DNA of 64,000 nt, from assembly GCA_015179025.1 (NCBI GenBank), contig WHUX01000017.1:496001-560000 (forward strand), in the 5' to 3' direction. Source of the DNA: Terfezia claveryi (taxonomy: Eukaryota; Ascomycota; Pezizomycetes; Pezizales; Pezizaceae). Shown in pieces: positions 10,763 to 20,804 of the stretch (the stretch's first letter is position 1; every line of letters starts with the position of its first letter). Both the position numbers and the translations under genes were made by a program. A model generated the notes under the pieces. The model was not told the DNA's origin. It saw only the letters and a list, made by a program, of their open reading frames with translations, and did no database searches.

Positions 10763-11675
10763 GTTGTGACGAGTGTTTTACCATTGAAAGATATCGTGAT
10801 AGGTACAACAAAGTGCTCACCAAACAGGTGAGACTCGTCAATAGACATAGACATAGAAGGAACAGAAAATGCAGATAATGATAAATGACCCGATGCAGGT
10901 CCCTTGTTAGTGTCAGCAACTAAACAAGGGACAATTGCTTTTCCCGACTCTTCGACTTCCTCAACCTTGGCTTCACCTATAGCGTGGACGGCTAGCGAGC
11001 GGTTCTTACGTATCGGGCATGCCGCTATAAAGTGGTCTCCTTTTCCGCAGGCAATGCACAACCCGTTATTCCTACACCGCTCCCATTCTTCTTGCGTCAA
11101 GCGGAGCCTTCCAGCCGATAAGTCCATGGGGGTGGTGCCACCAGCCACCAGAGACGGGTGTGCTGGCTTTTTGGCCGTAGTTTGGGTCTGGAGGCTCGGG
11201 TTCTGGGGTCGAGGTTGCTGTGTTTGGCTCTAGGGATGCTGGACTCTAACGGGTCGATAGGTACTGGGGGCGCTGGTCTGGGCTCTCAACCTAGCCATCT
11301 TTTGCTCCATCTTGGATGCCTGATCAATGAATTTGTCGAGAGTCTTAACATCTGGAGATTGGAGGAGGGCCTGTTTGAGCTCAATATTGAGGCCTTCCTC
11401 GAATTGCTCCAGCTTCACCCGATCATTCCACTCCACCTCTGCCGCCAACCTTGAGAATTCTGCCACGTACGTTGAGAGGTCATGGCCCTTCTGTTTTAGT
11501 GCTCGGAGAGCACGGGTTGCCGTACCCACGGGATCTGGGTCTCCAAAAGCGCGGTCGAGGATTGTGAGCAAAGCGGCGACGTCAGGGAGGTTAAAGCGGT
11601 CATCGAGCACATAGAGTTGGACCTGGTCCAAAGCTCTGTCCTCCAATAGGCCATATACGTAAGCTAATCACTTCC
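10763..11675 (-). mobile_element. Family-A Ty3/gypsy fragment A1 (gag to start of protease)
   Basis: Minus-strand frames at 11646-11230 and 11148-10759 match the gag of the family-A element A2 at 54241-60465. They contain the capsid-region phrases LTILDRAFGDPDPVGTATR and LSTYVAEFSRLAAEVEWND, then the nucleocapsid zinc knuckle CIACGKGDHFIAAC (CX2CX4HX4C). The fragment ends inside the protease lead-in. No LTR, RT or integrase is attached. It retains intact codons where A2 has stops (VAEFSRL, VEWND), so it is a useful less-mutated reference for gag. A stop or frame change near 11230-11150 breaks it. Confidence 0.8.
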
Positions 11676-11704
11676 ATGATCCTTACGGGAGACCTCAGGG
11701 CTGA

Positions 11705-11726
11705 TACTTACTTACTTACTTACTTA
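11705..11726. repeat. CTTA microsatellite
   Basis: About five perfect tetranucleotide units (ACTT/CTTA) lie in noncoding DNA. Confidence 0.85.
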
Positions 11727-12328
11727 GCCGATGCTTTTCGTTCGGCTATAAGTAACATTGTGTAGAGTACTAGAAATGGGCGTGTATGTATATGAATCAA
11801 TGTGATACTCGATTCCCAAGTTGAACAACCGGTAGCGATATACATTATATTGTACTGTACATATAGGCCTGAATTGACTACCTATCCCTTTGAATTCGAG
11901 ATAACGAAATATAGTTATCTATAGCTAGCCATGAGTCCGAGTAGCCTGCAAGGTGTACATTTGCAAATTCCATTGAGTACTTTATAAGTAGGATCAACGT
12001 AAGAAACCCTTCGCCGGGCAGTCGCGGTTGCCCCAATCCATGTCGAGTGTCCCGGTGGAACTGGGTTATAAGTGATTTTCGCGACTATGGCTACCGAGCT
12101 CGAGCTCGAGCTATCGGGTGTTGTATGCGACGACAATAAATTGTCAACGTCCGCTGGGTTAATATGGTGCCCATGCAGGTGTACAGTAGTGACAAAAAAA
12201 AAAGTGACGCACAATAACTGCATAGCTGGTTGTAACCGGGATTTTGTATAGCAACGCGGATTCAACTCCCCATACTAAATCTCCAAAATTGATAGCCCAT
12301 AATGCTTCCTCTCCTGACAATGACAGGC

Positions 12329-13219
12329 TCAGAATGCGCCGAAAAGATTGAGGGCAATCGTCGAAAGCTCTGGTGCCGTGAATACGATATCGACGGCATT
12401 GGGGTGGGGCTCATCGAACAAGCAATTGTAAGGGATAGTTAAGTTTGCCATGGGGGGTTGAACAGTGCCCCCAGCATCAATCTCTATTGTGTTAATACAC
12501 ATAGGGATCTCGGCTCGGGGTCTGCGCCCCCTCGGATTTGGGTTAGGCTGCGGGCACCACGCTTCGATATGGAGGCTGTGGGGATCCCGAGTCACGTGTA
12601 GTATTATTACAAGCCTAGTGCGCCCAGCGCTACTTTCCAGCCACCACCCAGCGTCCCTCTGTAGCTGTATGATCCGCTCTGAAACGCCTATTTCTATCAC
12701 AACATTGGGCCAATCGTCGCCTGCCCTCGTTCGACACCTCAGGGATTCATCGCCTTCTTTAGATCGCCTACCCGGAACCTGGAATCTTGTCGCTCCCAGC
12801 CCGTCTATGGAATACTCATTGTGCCCAGGAATCGCAAGCACCTTCATAACAATTGCAAGGAAGAACCTCCTGCTTGTTAGTTCATGGTAGCGGCTGGGGG
12901 CGAGTTTGAGAATCCCGGAGGATAAATCGTTTTCATAACATAGGCGGGTGGAGGAACGATATTTCGAGTTGGTGATGATGCTATCAAGCACCCCTTCGGA
13001 GACTCCAGTGACGAGTATTCGAGTTGTAACGTTGTCACGACCCTTCAGGATTTTGCGGAATCTTCTGTGGAAATCGTTCGGAGTAACAAATTGTATCTGA
13101 TTCTCGGATACAATCTCTTGTGCTGCCTCCCGAAATACCTCTCGACCGGCATCACCATCGCCTACCTCTGCACCTGCACCTGCACCTGCACCGGCTGTCC
13201 TTGACGCATACGATGTCAT
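12329..13219 (-). CDS. Unknown fungal protein with a possible PD-(D/E)XK-type core
   Basis: The frame is open past 13219, but the first ATG with a sensible context is at 13219 (MTSYASRTAGAG), giving 296 residues to the TGA at 12329. After a Gly/Ala-rich N-terminus the protein has RKILKGRDNVTTRILVTG and later RTRAGDDWPNVVIEIGVSE followed by WLESSAGRTRLVIILHV. A strand ending in an Asp-x(5)-Glu-type pair, then a helix and a hydrophobic strand, recalls Uma2-like and other PD-(D/E)XK nuclease folds. The usual lysine is not evident, so activity cannot be assumed. There is no signal peptide or membrane span. The upstream region holds a minisatellite that extends the frame artificially. Confidence 0.5.
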   Translation of the reverse strand: MTSYASRTAGAGAGAGAEVGDGDAGREVFREAAQEIVSENQIQFVTPNDFHRRFRKILKGRDNVTTRILVTGVSEGVLDSIITNSKYRSSTRLCYENDLSSGILKLAPSRYHELTSRRFFLAIVMKVLAIPGHNEYSIDGLGATRFQVPGRRSKEGDESLRCRTRAGDDWPNVVIEIGVSERIIQLQRDAGWWLESSAGRTRLVIILHVTRDPHSLHIEAWCPQPNPNPRGRRPRAEIPMCINTIEIDAGGTVQPPMANLTIPYNCLFDEPHPNAVDIVFTAPELSTIALNLFGAF

Positions 13220-13384
13220 GTAGGTTGCCACTGCCCTTTCGTAACCTGTGATAAATACTGTGCCTGTTTTATATCTATAGTCTACGACAGACTGTAAGCG
13301 ACGAAATAACAAGAAAGTTAGTCGTGTGATACGTACTAAACCTAGAAGGTCTATGAAGCTCGAGGGTCGGGTGCCGAGACTAAG

Positions 13385-13620
13385 TGAGATCACAGTGATG
13401 TAGGAGTAGAAGGTCTATGATGCAGAGCAGTGAGATCACGGTGATGTAGAAGGTCCAAACGATGCAGAGCAGTGAGATCACGGTGATGTAGAAGGTCCAA
13501 ACGATGATGGAGTCACAGTGATGATCACAGTGATGTAGGAGTAGAAGGTCTATGATGCAGAGCAGTGAGATCACGGTGATGTAGAAGGTCCAAACGATGA
13601 TGGAGTCACAGTGATGTGGT
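13385..13620. repeat. Minisatellite upstream of the 12329-13219 gene
   Basis: Units built from GAGATCACGGTGATGTAGAA, GGTCCAAACGATG and GTCTATGATGCAGAGCAGT repeat four to five times with period changes of about 50-70 bp. The GATCACNGTGAT core is palindromic. The array sits in the presumed 5' region of the minus-strand gene. Confidence 0.8.
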
Positions 13621-13954
13621 ATGAGAGAAGTATGTCTGCCTTGTTCTCTGTCACAGGGAGAGACCCCGAAATCCCCAAACCTCCGTCTATACCTCTCTCA
13701 TGACTAACCATCCGCTAACCATCGCTAGTGTTGTCACTGAGGAACTTTGTTCCTTTAAAACCGACTAGGATGCAATGCCGAAACCATAAAGAGTGGGTCG
13801 GTCGGTATTGCATCACTTCTCAACAGGCGGCATCTACTGCACGCAACGAGTGCTGTAGCTGTCCAGGGTTCGCACTCGGGGAAACATTTGATATGAACCC
13901 GAACTGGACAATGCCAAAGATGCAGCCACAGCCTAAATTTCCATACCGCAACAC

Positions 13955-15206
13955 TTGAGCATATCAGTAGCGGTGAAGATACCATGGGACCTGGAAGGTA
14001 AGTCTGCAAGTTTCACAGTCCTCTGCAACTGTCTGATCATAGCAGATTTGCAATATCAAAAACCAGCACCGCTGCTCGGTACTGCAGGGACAATATGGGA
14101 TTTCCAAAGATCCGCCCTATTGATCGAAAAACTCGGAACCCCGCTAGTAGGGCACCTTAGACACTACAGAACGAGAGACAAGACAGATGTCCCTATGTAC
14201 AGCTTTGTCTCGGCAGTCGGCACAGGGAAGTCGAGGAATGCACAGGAGTTCCAAAACACTTGCATTGAGGCTCTAAAGGCATACGAACCACCATTTGCAG
14301 AATGCCCAGGATTCCAGAAACGACTACAAGAGGCAAGGGTGTTTCATATCGTACTGGAGAACGGAACGTCATACACCAAACTGGAGGGTCAAAACCCTGA
14401 TGAAATACTTGGCGCCAGGATCTTGCTGCAGGTCAAGGGACTTGACAGTCTTAGAGCTGTTTATAAAAAGGAAATACCGCCAACAATTGATATACTCAAG
14501 GCTATTGCTAGAAGCGATGGAAAGGATTTTAAGGAGGAATGGGCCGCTATCCTCCTTGTTGACGGACTTCAGCACTTGCTCGATCGGGATGGTAATTCGT
14601 CTATTCTAATAGAAGTCCTTAAGATGTTGAGCCGTTTGACGCTCTCTGGGGCATTGATTATCGCTTGCGTCACATGAACCGTTTATTCCCCTCTGGATAG
14701 CTATTACAAAATTACCAGTCTCGGAACTTTACTCTCCTTACGTCGTGTTAAGAACGGAAACAGACGAGACTCGAGTCCCAGTTTTCAACGAAGAGAGTGA
14801 GATTATCAAGTTGTTAGTAAGCGACTGTGGTGGACATGGGAGGCCCCTCGAAACCTTATATACCGTTCTTGTGGAAGCAGCTGGCAAAAATTCCGCTCAG
14901 ATGCATTACGACATCCTGCCACTCTCACTGGCCACAAGCTATATTGACCGGGTTGTACGCCGCACTACGGAAATTATCCAGAACCGTTATTGCGATGCTA
15001 TCCGCTTCAATTCGCTCGAGCAGACCGCAATCCTTAGGTGCATCTTCAGCCGGCGGAGACTAATGAAAAGCGAAAATATCCCCGGCACAACACTCAGCAT
15101 CGAAATATTGATAGGACGAGGTTTGTTCCGGTTTGTACAGGATGGAGCAGAGTATTTTGGATACCTCGAAACGCCGTACATAATCAGGGGGGTTTGGTTA
15201 CAATAA
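13955..15206 (+). pseudogene. Crinkler/RHS-type P-loop NTPase, interrupted
   Basis: The frame encodes FVSAVGTGKSRNAQEF (Walker A) near 14206-14250 and AAILLVDGLQHLL (Walker B region) near 14541-14580, then LTLSGALIIACVT. This order is typical of the NTPase module of fungal and oomycete Crinkler-like proteins. A perfect GTAAGT...CAG intron at 13998-14045 keeps the frame when removed. At 14675 a TGA ends the frame. Coding similarity resumes in another frame as VSDCGGHGRPLETLYTVL and continues to the TAA near 15204. A stop plus a frame change make this a likely pseudogene, although a missed intron around 14665-14740 cannot be excluded. The start is not determined because the first codon of the frame is TTG. 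No endonuclease-like end was recognised. Confidence 0.55.
13998..14045 (+). other. Spliceosomal intron in the Crinkler-type NTPase
   Basis: This 48-bp intron has a GTAAGT donor and a CATAGCAG acceptor. Removing it joins PWDLE to DLQYQKPAPLL without a frame change. Confidence 0.7.
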
Positions 15207-15368
15207 CAGGGGTTTGTGAATTACAGAGAGCTCCTGTTTCCGCTCCCTAACCTCTGGACTTTCACTATAGTTTGTATGAAAATGCTTACTGTGGTTAGGG
15301 TGACTACTTTGAGATGGCAAGTTTAGCTTGCTGTCGGTGGTTACAGCTTACATGCTGCCAGCTCTTAC

Positions 15369-15526
15369 CCAGGGTAACTTACACCAGTGCGTAAGAGTAA
15401 CTTACAATCACTCGAGTGGTGTAAACAGCAAGTGTAACTTACACCCGTGCATGAGGGTAACTTCACCAGTACGTGAGGGTAACTTCCACTCATGCGGAGG
15501 GTAACCTACACCAGTACATGAGGGTA
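15369..15526. repeat. 23-bp minisatellite, left block
   Basis: Degenerate units of about 23 bp around GTGAGGGTAACTTCCACCAG occur here. The block contains a palindromic TCACTCGAGTG that is echoed at 17811-17822 near the right end of the array. The LINE-like insert begins directly after a GAGGGTA unit end near 15526. Confidence 0.8.
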
Positions 15527-17083
15527 TCAGTCGGGCCAACAACCACTTTGACAGAACGAGCGCTTGGTCGGATCTCAACAACCAGAGCAGCTACGAACAT
15601 ACGGACAGCACCACACGAAAGCCCACGCCGCCCACAACACGAATATCTCCTCAGACCTTGGGGGAACAACTTTCTCAACCTCTTCCCCCACGATTGAAGC
15701 TCTTCAACCGCTTCTTCCAGCTCGCCTCCCCCCCGCTCATACAAAACCTGCACGAGCGGGCATTGGTCCAACACAGCTGCGATAGCACCCACACCTCGGG
15801 CAAAACCGCCAACAGGAGCACCCACACCCCAGGCCAGCAACCACTGAGCAACAAGATAACTCCCACACCGGACGCAGCTCGGGCACCACCACCAACAGCA
15901 GTGCAGCAATGCCACCAAAGAATGGAAACGGCAAGTCACGGCGCCCACAGGCCCACGAAAACGCAACGAACCACCACCACCATGTCAACCTAACTGCAAC
16001 TGCCTCGGGTGCCTCGACTACAGGAGCGACGTGAACATGCCCACCACACCACCAGAACCGCCACAGGAACCGCCTCTGTCTGATCAAGTAGACACAACAA
16101 TGTCAACCCTTAGCATACTACTGCTCAGAGGTATGTTCACACCACCACCACCACTGTCGCCACCACCCCACCGGGACTCGACAACACAGACTCCACCACC
16201 ACCACCACCACCCACACCACCAGTACGCACCTACGCTGAAGCCGCCATCCAAGCTTCAGTACCTCAACCATTACCACCAGTACGTACATTCGCCAAAGCC
16301 GCCGTTCAAGCTTCAGCACCACAAGAAACGAAAACCCCACCAGCATCGCCGCCAGCAGCACCACCCGCGGCTTCAGTACCAAAAGCACCACCCGTAGTAC
16401 CAACACCAACCCCACCTCAGCCAGCAGTAGCAGTACGGACTCGAGCCATAGTTTTTCATGCTGCACCTACTCACAGAAAGCCAGGGGAGATGGCACGCTG
16501 GCTAGAGGAAGACAACAAGGGGGTCAAAGTAGCAGGAGTCCGCTGGCTGCTACAGGAAGGCCGCCGACTAGGGAAAGCTGCGTCATCCCTAGTCATCTAC
16601 CTAACAACACCAGTCTCTCCGGGGAAGCTACGCATGGGGCGTAAGTGCTTCCGCACCACAAGCTATGAGTCTATGACTGGGACCGAGCTGTGAAGGATAA
16701 GGGGAAGGGGAGAGCATGAAACCGAAGAATTTCCTACAAATTTCCTACCACCGGCTGTCATGATGGATTTCTACTACTTGCGTTATGTTGGGATGTTGAT
16801 GAAGAACCTCTTTTCTTTTCTGTTTTGCGGATGGGTATTAGTTGAGGATTTCCTACCACTAGCTGTTTTGAGGGGTCCTACTACTTGCGCTCACGTTGTT
16901 GTGTTGATGAATTTGCTTGCGTTTTCCTATGTCTTTGCGGATGGGTATTACCAGGGGGAACTCCAGGGGGAACTCTGTATCGTAATAGCACATTGAATCC
17001 GGTGGGATTTCCCACCGGCTCGCCGTGTCCCATAAGGACTCTACATGCGTAGTAATGAGTATAAAAAAAAATATTAAAAAAAA
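15527..17083 (+). mobile_element. LINE relic (ORF1-like region, 3' end and poly-A tail)
   Basis: The insert begins abruptly inside the minisatellite and ends in an A-rich tail at 17062-17083, after which the minisatellite resumes. Its open frame at 16031-16693 is described separately. No reverse transcriptase was found, so the copy is internally deleted or recombined. The 3' part repeats a short phrase (TTGCGGATGGGTATTA) at about 16833 and 16937. The last 160 bp occur again, inverted, at 17441-17600. Confidence 0.65.
16031..16693 (+). pseudogene. Proline-rich ORF1/gag-like protein of a LINE
   Basis: The first in-frame ATG is near 16037. The N-terminal half is Pro/Ala/Thr-rich with duplicated phrases (PPVRTYAEAAIQAS and PPVRTFAKAAVQAS), typical of the disordered part of fungal LINE ORF1 proteins. 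The C-terminal part contains ARWLEEDNKGVKVAGVRWLL, then ASSLVIYLTTPV and CFRTTSYE, which resembles the RNA-binding-like region of Tad-type LINE ORF1. No CCHC knuckles follow before the stop at 16691-16693, whereas many intact ORF1 proteins carry them. The assignment rests on remembered family patterns and on the poly-A-bearing 3' end downstream. Confidence 0.45.
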
Positions 17084-17440
17084 CTTCCATCAGTGCGTGA
17101 GGGTAACTTCCACCCGTGCATGAGGGTAACCTCACCAGTACGTGAGGGTAACTTCCACCAGTACATGAGGGTAACTTTCTGAGGGTAACTTCCACCCGTA
17201 CGTGAGGGTAACTTCCACCAGTACATGAGGGTAACTTTCACCAGTGCATGAGGGTAACTCCCATCCATGCGTGAGGGTAATGAGCGTAACTTCCACCCGT
17301 GCATGAGGGTAACTTCACCAGTACGTGAGGGTAACTTCAGTGCGTGAGGGTAACTTCCACCCGTGCATGAGGGTAACCTCACCAGTATGTGAGGATAGCT
17401 TCACCAGTGCCTGAGGGTAACTTCCACTCATGAGTGAGGG
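17084..17440. repeat. 23-bp minisatellite, central block between two LINE ends
   Basis: About 15 units of GTGAGGGTAACTTCCACCAG-type sequence occur with variable CCAGTA/CCCGTG/CCAGTG ends. The block is flanked on both sides by poly-A tails of LINE copies in opposite orientation. Confidence 0.9.
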
Positions 17441-17649
17441 TTTTTTTTTTTTTTTTAAATACTCATTACTGCGCATGTAGAGTCCCAATGGGGACACGGC
17501 GAGCCGGTGGGAAATCCCACCGGATTCAAGGTGCTATTACAATACAGAGTTCCCCCTGGAGATCCCCCTGGTAATTCCCATCCGCAAGGACAAAGGAGAG
17601 AGACAAAAGGAAGACAAAAGAAACCGCGAAAGCACTGCAGACCATGTAA
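17441..17649 (-). mobile_element. 5'-truncated LINE copy, 3' end pointing left
   Basis: A T-run at 17441-17456 is the poly-A tail of a minus-strand copy. The following ~150 bp match 16925-17062 in inverse orientation, including GGTGGGATTTCCCACCGG and CATGTAGAGTCC. The unit before the tail (CATGAGTGAGGG) and the unit after the 5' break (CATGCGTGAGGG) agree over 12 bp with one mismatch. That could be a target-site duplication or simply repeat register. Confidence 0.75.
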
Positions 17650-17800
17650 ACATGCGTGAGGGTAACTTCCACTCGTCCATAAGGGTAACTTCCACCCGTG
17701 CATAAGGGTAACTTCCACCCATGCGTGAGGGTAAGTTCCACCCGTGCATGAGGGTAACTTCACCAGTACGTGAGGGTAACTTCCACTCATGCGTGAGGGA
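17650..17800. repeat. 23-bp minisatellite, right block
   Basis: Six or so units like those at 17084-17440 occur here. They are followed at 17811-17990 by degenerate units in inverted orientation (TGGTGTAAACTACC types) after a TCACTCGAGTGA palindrome. Confidence 0.8.
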
Positions 17801-17999
17801 GGGGTAAAAATATCACTCGAGTGATGTAAGTTACTTACCTATGTAGTGGTGTAAACTACCCTCATGCATTTACCCTTACGCAGTGGTGTAAAGTACCTCA
17901 GCATCAGGTAAAGTACACCTCGAAACGAGTAACTACACCCCAAGTCCAGGGTAAACTACATAATGCCGATGGAGTAAACATTTTAATTACCCTTTTACT

Positions 18000-18400
18000 A
18001 ACAAAAAATTAACCACAGGGCATGTAGCACATGACCAAGGTTGCCGCAAAATGCGACAATCAACATTGGCAGGCACATGACTATATCACACATGACCTTG
18101 GTTGCCGCAAAATTGTTGAAATACAGGCTATGACGTAGGAAGTAATAGTGGAAATAGATAGCGAGACCGTGGTATATGATATTACTATGCTCAACGATAC
18201 TCAACGACAGATAATACATGAAGGTAGCAATACATGCCCTATATATAGATATATGGGAGAGATACCAAGCCCGCATTCAGAGATTTTCTGATATGCTTCT
18301 AGACTGCCCGCAGGCCGCATATCACATGGTCCGTTAACCGAATGCTTCACGGTCATATGCTTGACGGTCATATGCTTCACGGGCATATGAGGTTGTTATT
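18000..18400. repeat. Small direct repeats
   Basis: A phrase with GGTTGCCGCAAAAT occurs at about 18038 and 18099. Three ~20-bp units around ACGGTCATATGCTTCACGG lie at about 18345-18390. No coding content was recognised. Confidence 0.6.
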
Positions 18401-19305
18401 CCAACAAAAATGCGACAATCAACAATTTGATGGTACTCGTGCCTAACAGGGGTTCCCCTTGGCGCCTTCGTTTTCACTTCGCCGCCAGCACTAACCGATC
18501 TCTCTCTTACGTGCTGAATGGATGGTAGACACTCAAGGCAAATAAGGAAGGCAAGATGAGGACACCTGCTTGCTTGAATGGCGGGGATATGTAAGGAGCT
18601 TAGCATGCAACCACATGCCATACGCTAAGAACCTCGAAAGCCTTAAGCGCTCGAAGTTGAGCTTGTAGATATCATCATCATAATATATACATATATACAT
18701 CATAGGTCAACGACACCCCTGGCAGTCCTGACACATATACCCACTTGGAGATATGGCAAATGTTGCCTCATGCTCAACCCCTCCCTCCCAATAATATGAC
18801 TCCCGATGAGTCTTCCCCTACCATATAATAAATGGTAGAATAACCACTCCTCTAGTACTGACTGTCTCCAACACACTATAAAACTCACGAGACCCCTCTG
18901 TCATAGCAGTACTCTTATGCCCCACTTGTACAATTGCCATGACCCACTTGTTCAGTTTCCCCATGGTTATTCCCTTCTCACCATAATTCCATATATCTTT
19001 ACCGGACAAGGTTTGCGAGTTTTCAGAGAAAATCAGCCTGCAACTCGGTATCATTGGTTGCTGCTGCTCTTGCTCTCTCTTGGTATTGAATGTAGACCTT
19101 TTTGAACTCCGGGTTGTGGTCTAGGAACCTATCTACCCAGTAGATGCCAACCATATGCATGGTAGGGTTGGTTGTGGATGAGCTTGCAAGGGCTGTAGGA
19201 GCAGGGAATATTGCACCTTGTTATTCTATACACTTGTTTCTTTGGTTACGGGACTTAATAGTAGATTGTTGAGGACCTATAATACCCCCCCCCTCGGCCT
19301 TGCTA
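18401..19305. other. No recognisable gene
   Basis: Only short frames without motifs are seen. A run of C at about 19288-19295 lies next to the pogo relic. Confidence 0.3.
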
Positions 19306-19605
19306 GGGTATTTGTCTTTCATTAATAATGCCTTGTGCAATCTGCCATAAAAGGTCAGGATTCAGTGGAAATCCAGTATCTGCCATGATACCAGCATAGT
19401 CTGCGATTGCCTTCTCTTCACTAGAAGAGAACAGCTATTCATTCTGATGGGCTATAGACCTATCCTACTGGGTCCCTAGCACTCTTTGCCACAATGTGTT
19501 ATGGTCTACCCTATACAGCTCTGCAATATGCTAGTTAGGTACATTTGGCTCTCGTTAAGCATGCTTGACTACATCTCGCATCTGTTGTTCTGTATATTTT
19601 AGCAT
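19306..19605 (-). pseudogene. pogo/Fot1-type transposase N-terminus, decayed
   Basis: From an ATG at 19605 one minus frame reads MLKYTEQQMRDVVKHA, then HIAELYRVDHNTLWQRVLGT, then LFSSSEEKAIADYAGIMADT and WQIAQGIINERQIP. This is the psq/Tc5-type helix-turn-helix DNA-binding region of fungal pogo transposases. Four stops (one TAA, three TAG) interrupt it, at least two of them where glutamine is expected (TQ-x-DRS and NE-x-LFS contexts). No DDE catalytic domain follows. Runs of C and G flank the relic at about 19288 and 19614. It is too short for the ~500-residue family and so is an inactive end fragment. Confidence 0.65.
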
Positions 19606-20115
19606 TTTTGCAATGGGGGGGCCTTAGTAATATTGCCCAATCTTCTGTGATTTGACTGATATAGGTTAATACCATTCTGGCTGCTGGGGGGGGGTACTAT
19701 GGCTAAGGAAAGGGGAAGGAGGCCAGTAAAGCTGCATGTCTTAGACAGTGCTCGCTTTCCAGTGGCTGCTCGCTTCTAGGCTTGCAGGGGTAAAGCATGC
19801 GAAGTGGAGGGTTATGCTTAAGAAGGCAAAGGGCCGCATACCGACATATTGAGCAAACAATAATAATGAACCTCATCGAAGGCAGAAGATGTAGATAGCA
19901 AACTCAAATACCAGAATGAAGTTCATACATTTAGTTTTATGCTTAAGCCTATTTGTAATTTAGGTTTGGGGGTCACCACCAAGACATAGACGAGTTTTGT
20001 AGCCTATATCAGTATCTGATACCAATATTTTATAGCACCTACCTGGTACTCGAAGGTCGATCCTGCTACGCCACGAGCAAAGGCAAAACAGCGACCTGGA
20101 CCTAAGCCTAAGAGT

Positions 20116-20325
20116 TTGGAAAATCAAGTATATAAGATTCGAGAGCCTATTCAAAGAGTACAAAGCAGCTACTCAAGAGAAAAAAAGATAGAAGTCTTAA
20201 TGTTTCTTATACATCATCGACTTCCAAAGGATTGTGATAAGGATGATGATTCTGATCTATTTAAATACAACTCGGTCATTGAAGATTATTTACATATTAT
20301 TACCTCCCCCACAGCTCCTCCCTAG
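20116..20325 (+). other. Short ORF, possibly the start of a DNA-binding/transposase protein
   Basis: The 69-codon frame holds YSREKKIEVLMFLIHHRLP followed by an acidic stretch. It resembles the start of helix-turn-helix proteins in fungal transposon relatives, but the resemblance is weak and no helix-turn-helix continues. It may be a relic related to the pogo fragment 500 bp upstream. Confidence 0.25.
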
Positions 20326-20804
20326 GTACTTGATATCGCGTTCTTAGATCATATTTTTGATACTGCAGATGAGCAGAATGTGCATTGCCATGCTTTGGTT
20401 ATTCTGACACCCCTGTTCGCGCTAGCGAGTTTCTCGAGATAATATGGTAGCTTAGCAGCCGATTCGGAGAACAAAACTACTGTGCTCTTCTCTTTGGTTC
20501 ACTGCGGGAGCCTTTGCTATTTTCAGTCCTACGATCCTAAGTTCTTGTTTCTCTGTTTTTCTTCTCTCTTTCTTTTGATCTTTGTCTTAGTATATTCTTA
20601 TGTTTCCGCCTGTTCTCTGTCGTTCAGTGGGGAGAGGAACACGGTTGTGGTGCAGGTACCGGAGTGTTTGTTGAAGGCCTTGATACTCAGATCAGTAATG
20701 CAGCCCGCGTGAACGGTTCAAAGTGCTGGCATTGCAGAGACATTTGGAAGGCAAGGCAAAACACTTGATGAATTTGAAAGCGGATAAAAAGACCACCTAC
20801 AACG

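Noticed and set aside
11915..12265. Minus-strand 116-codon frame with a hydrophobic start as a secreted protein
   Set aside because: The N-terminus precedes the hydrophobic stretch by many polar residues and composition is not convincing; there is no homology I can name.
16137..16466. Minus-strand frame of 109 codons over the proline-rich ORF
   Set aside because: It is the complement of the CCA-rich coding tract and is Val/Leu-rich by composition alone.
17084..17440. AGGGTAA words as telomeric repeats
   Set aside because: The period is about 23 bp and the word differs from TTAGGG-type repeats; there is no terminal array.
17074..17790. Minus-strand repeat ORFs with SCTGGSYPH or SRTGGSYPH units
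   Set aside because: They are translations of the 23-bp minisatellite, with stops and frame slips between units.
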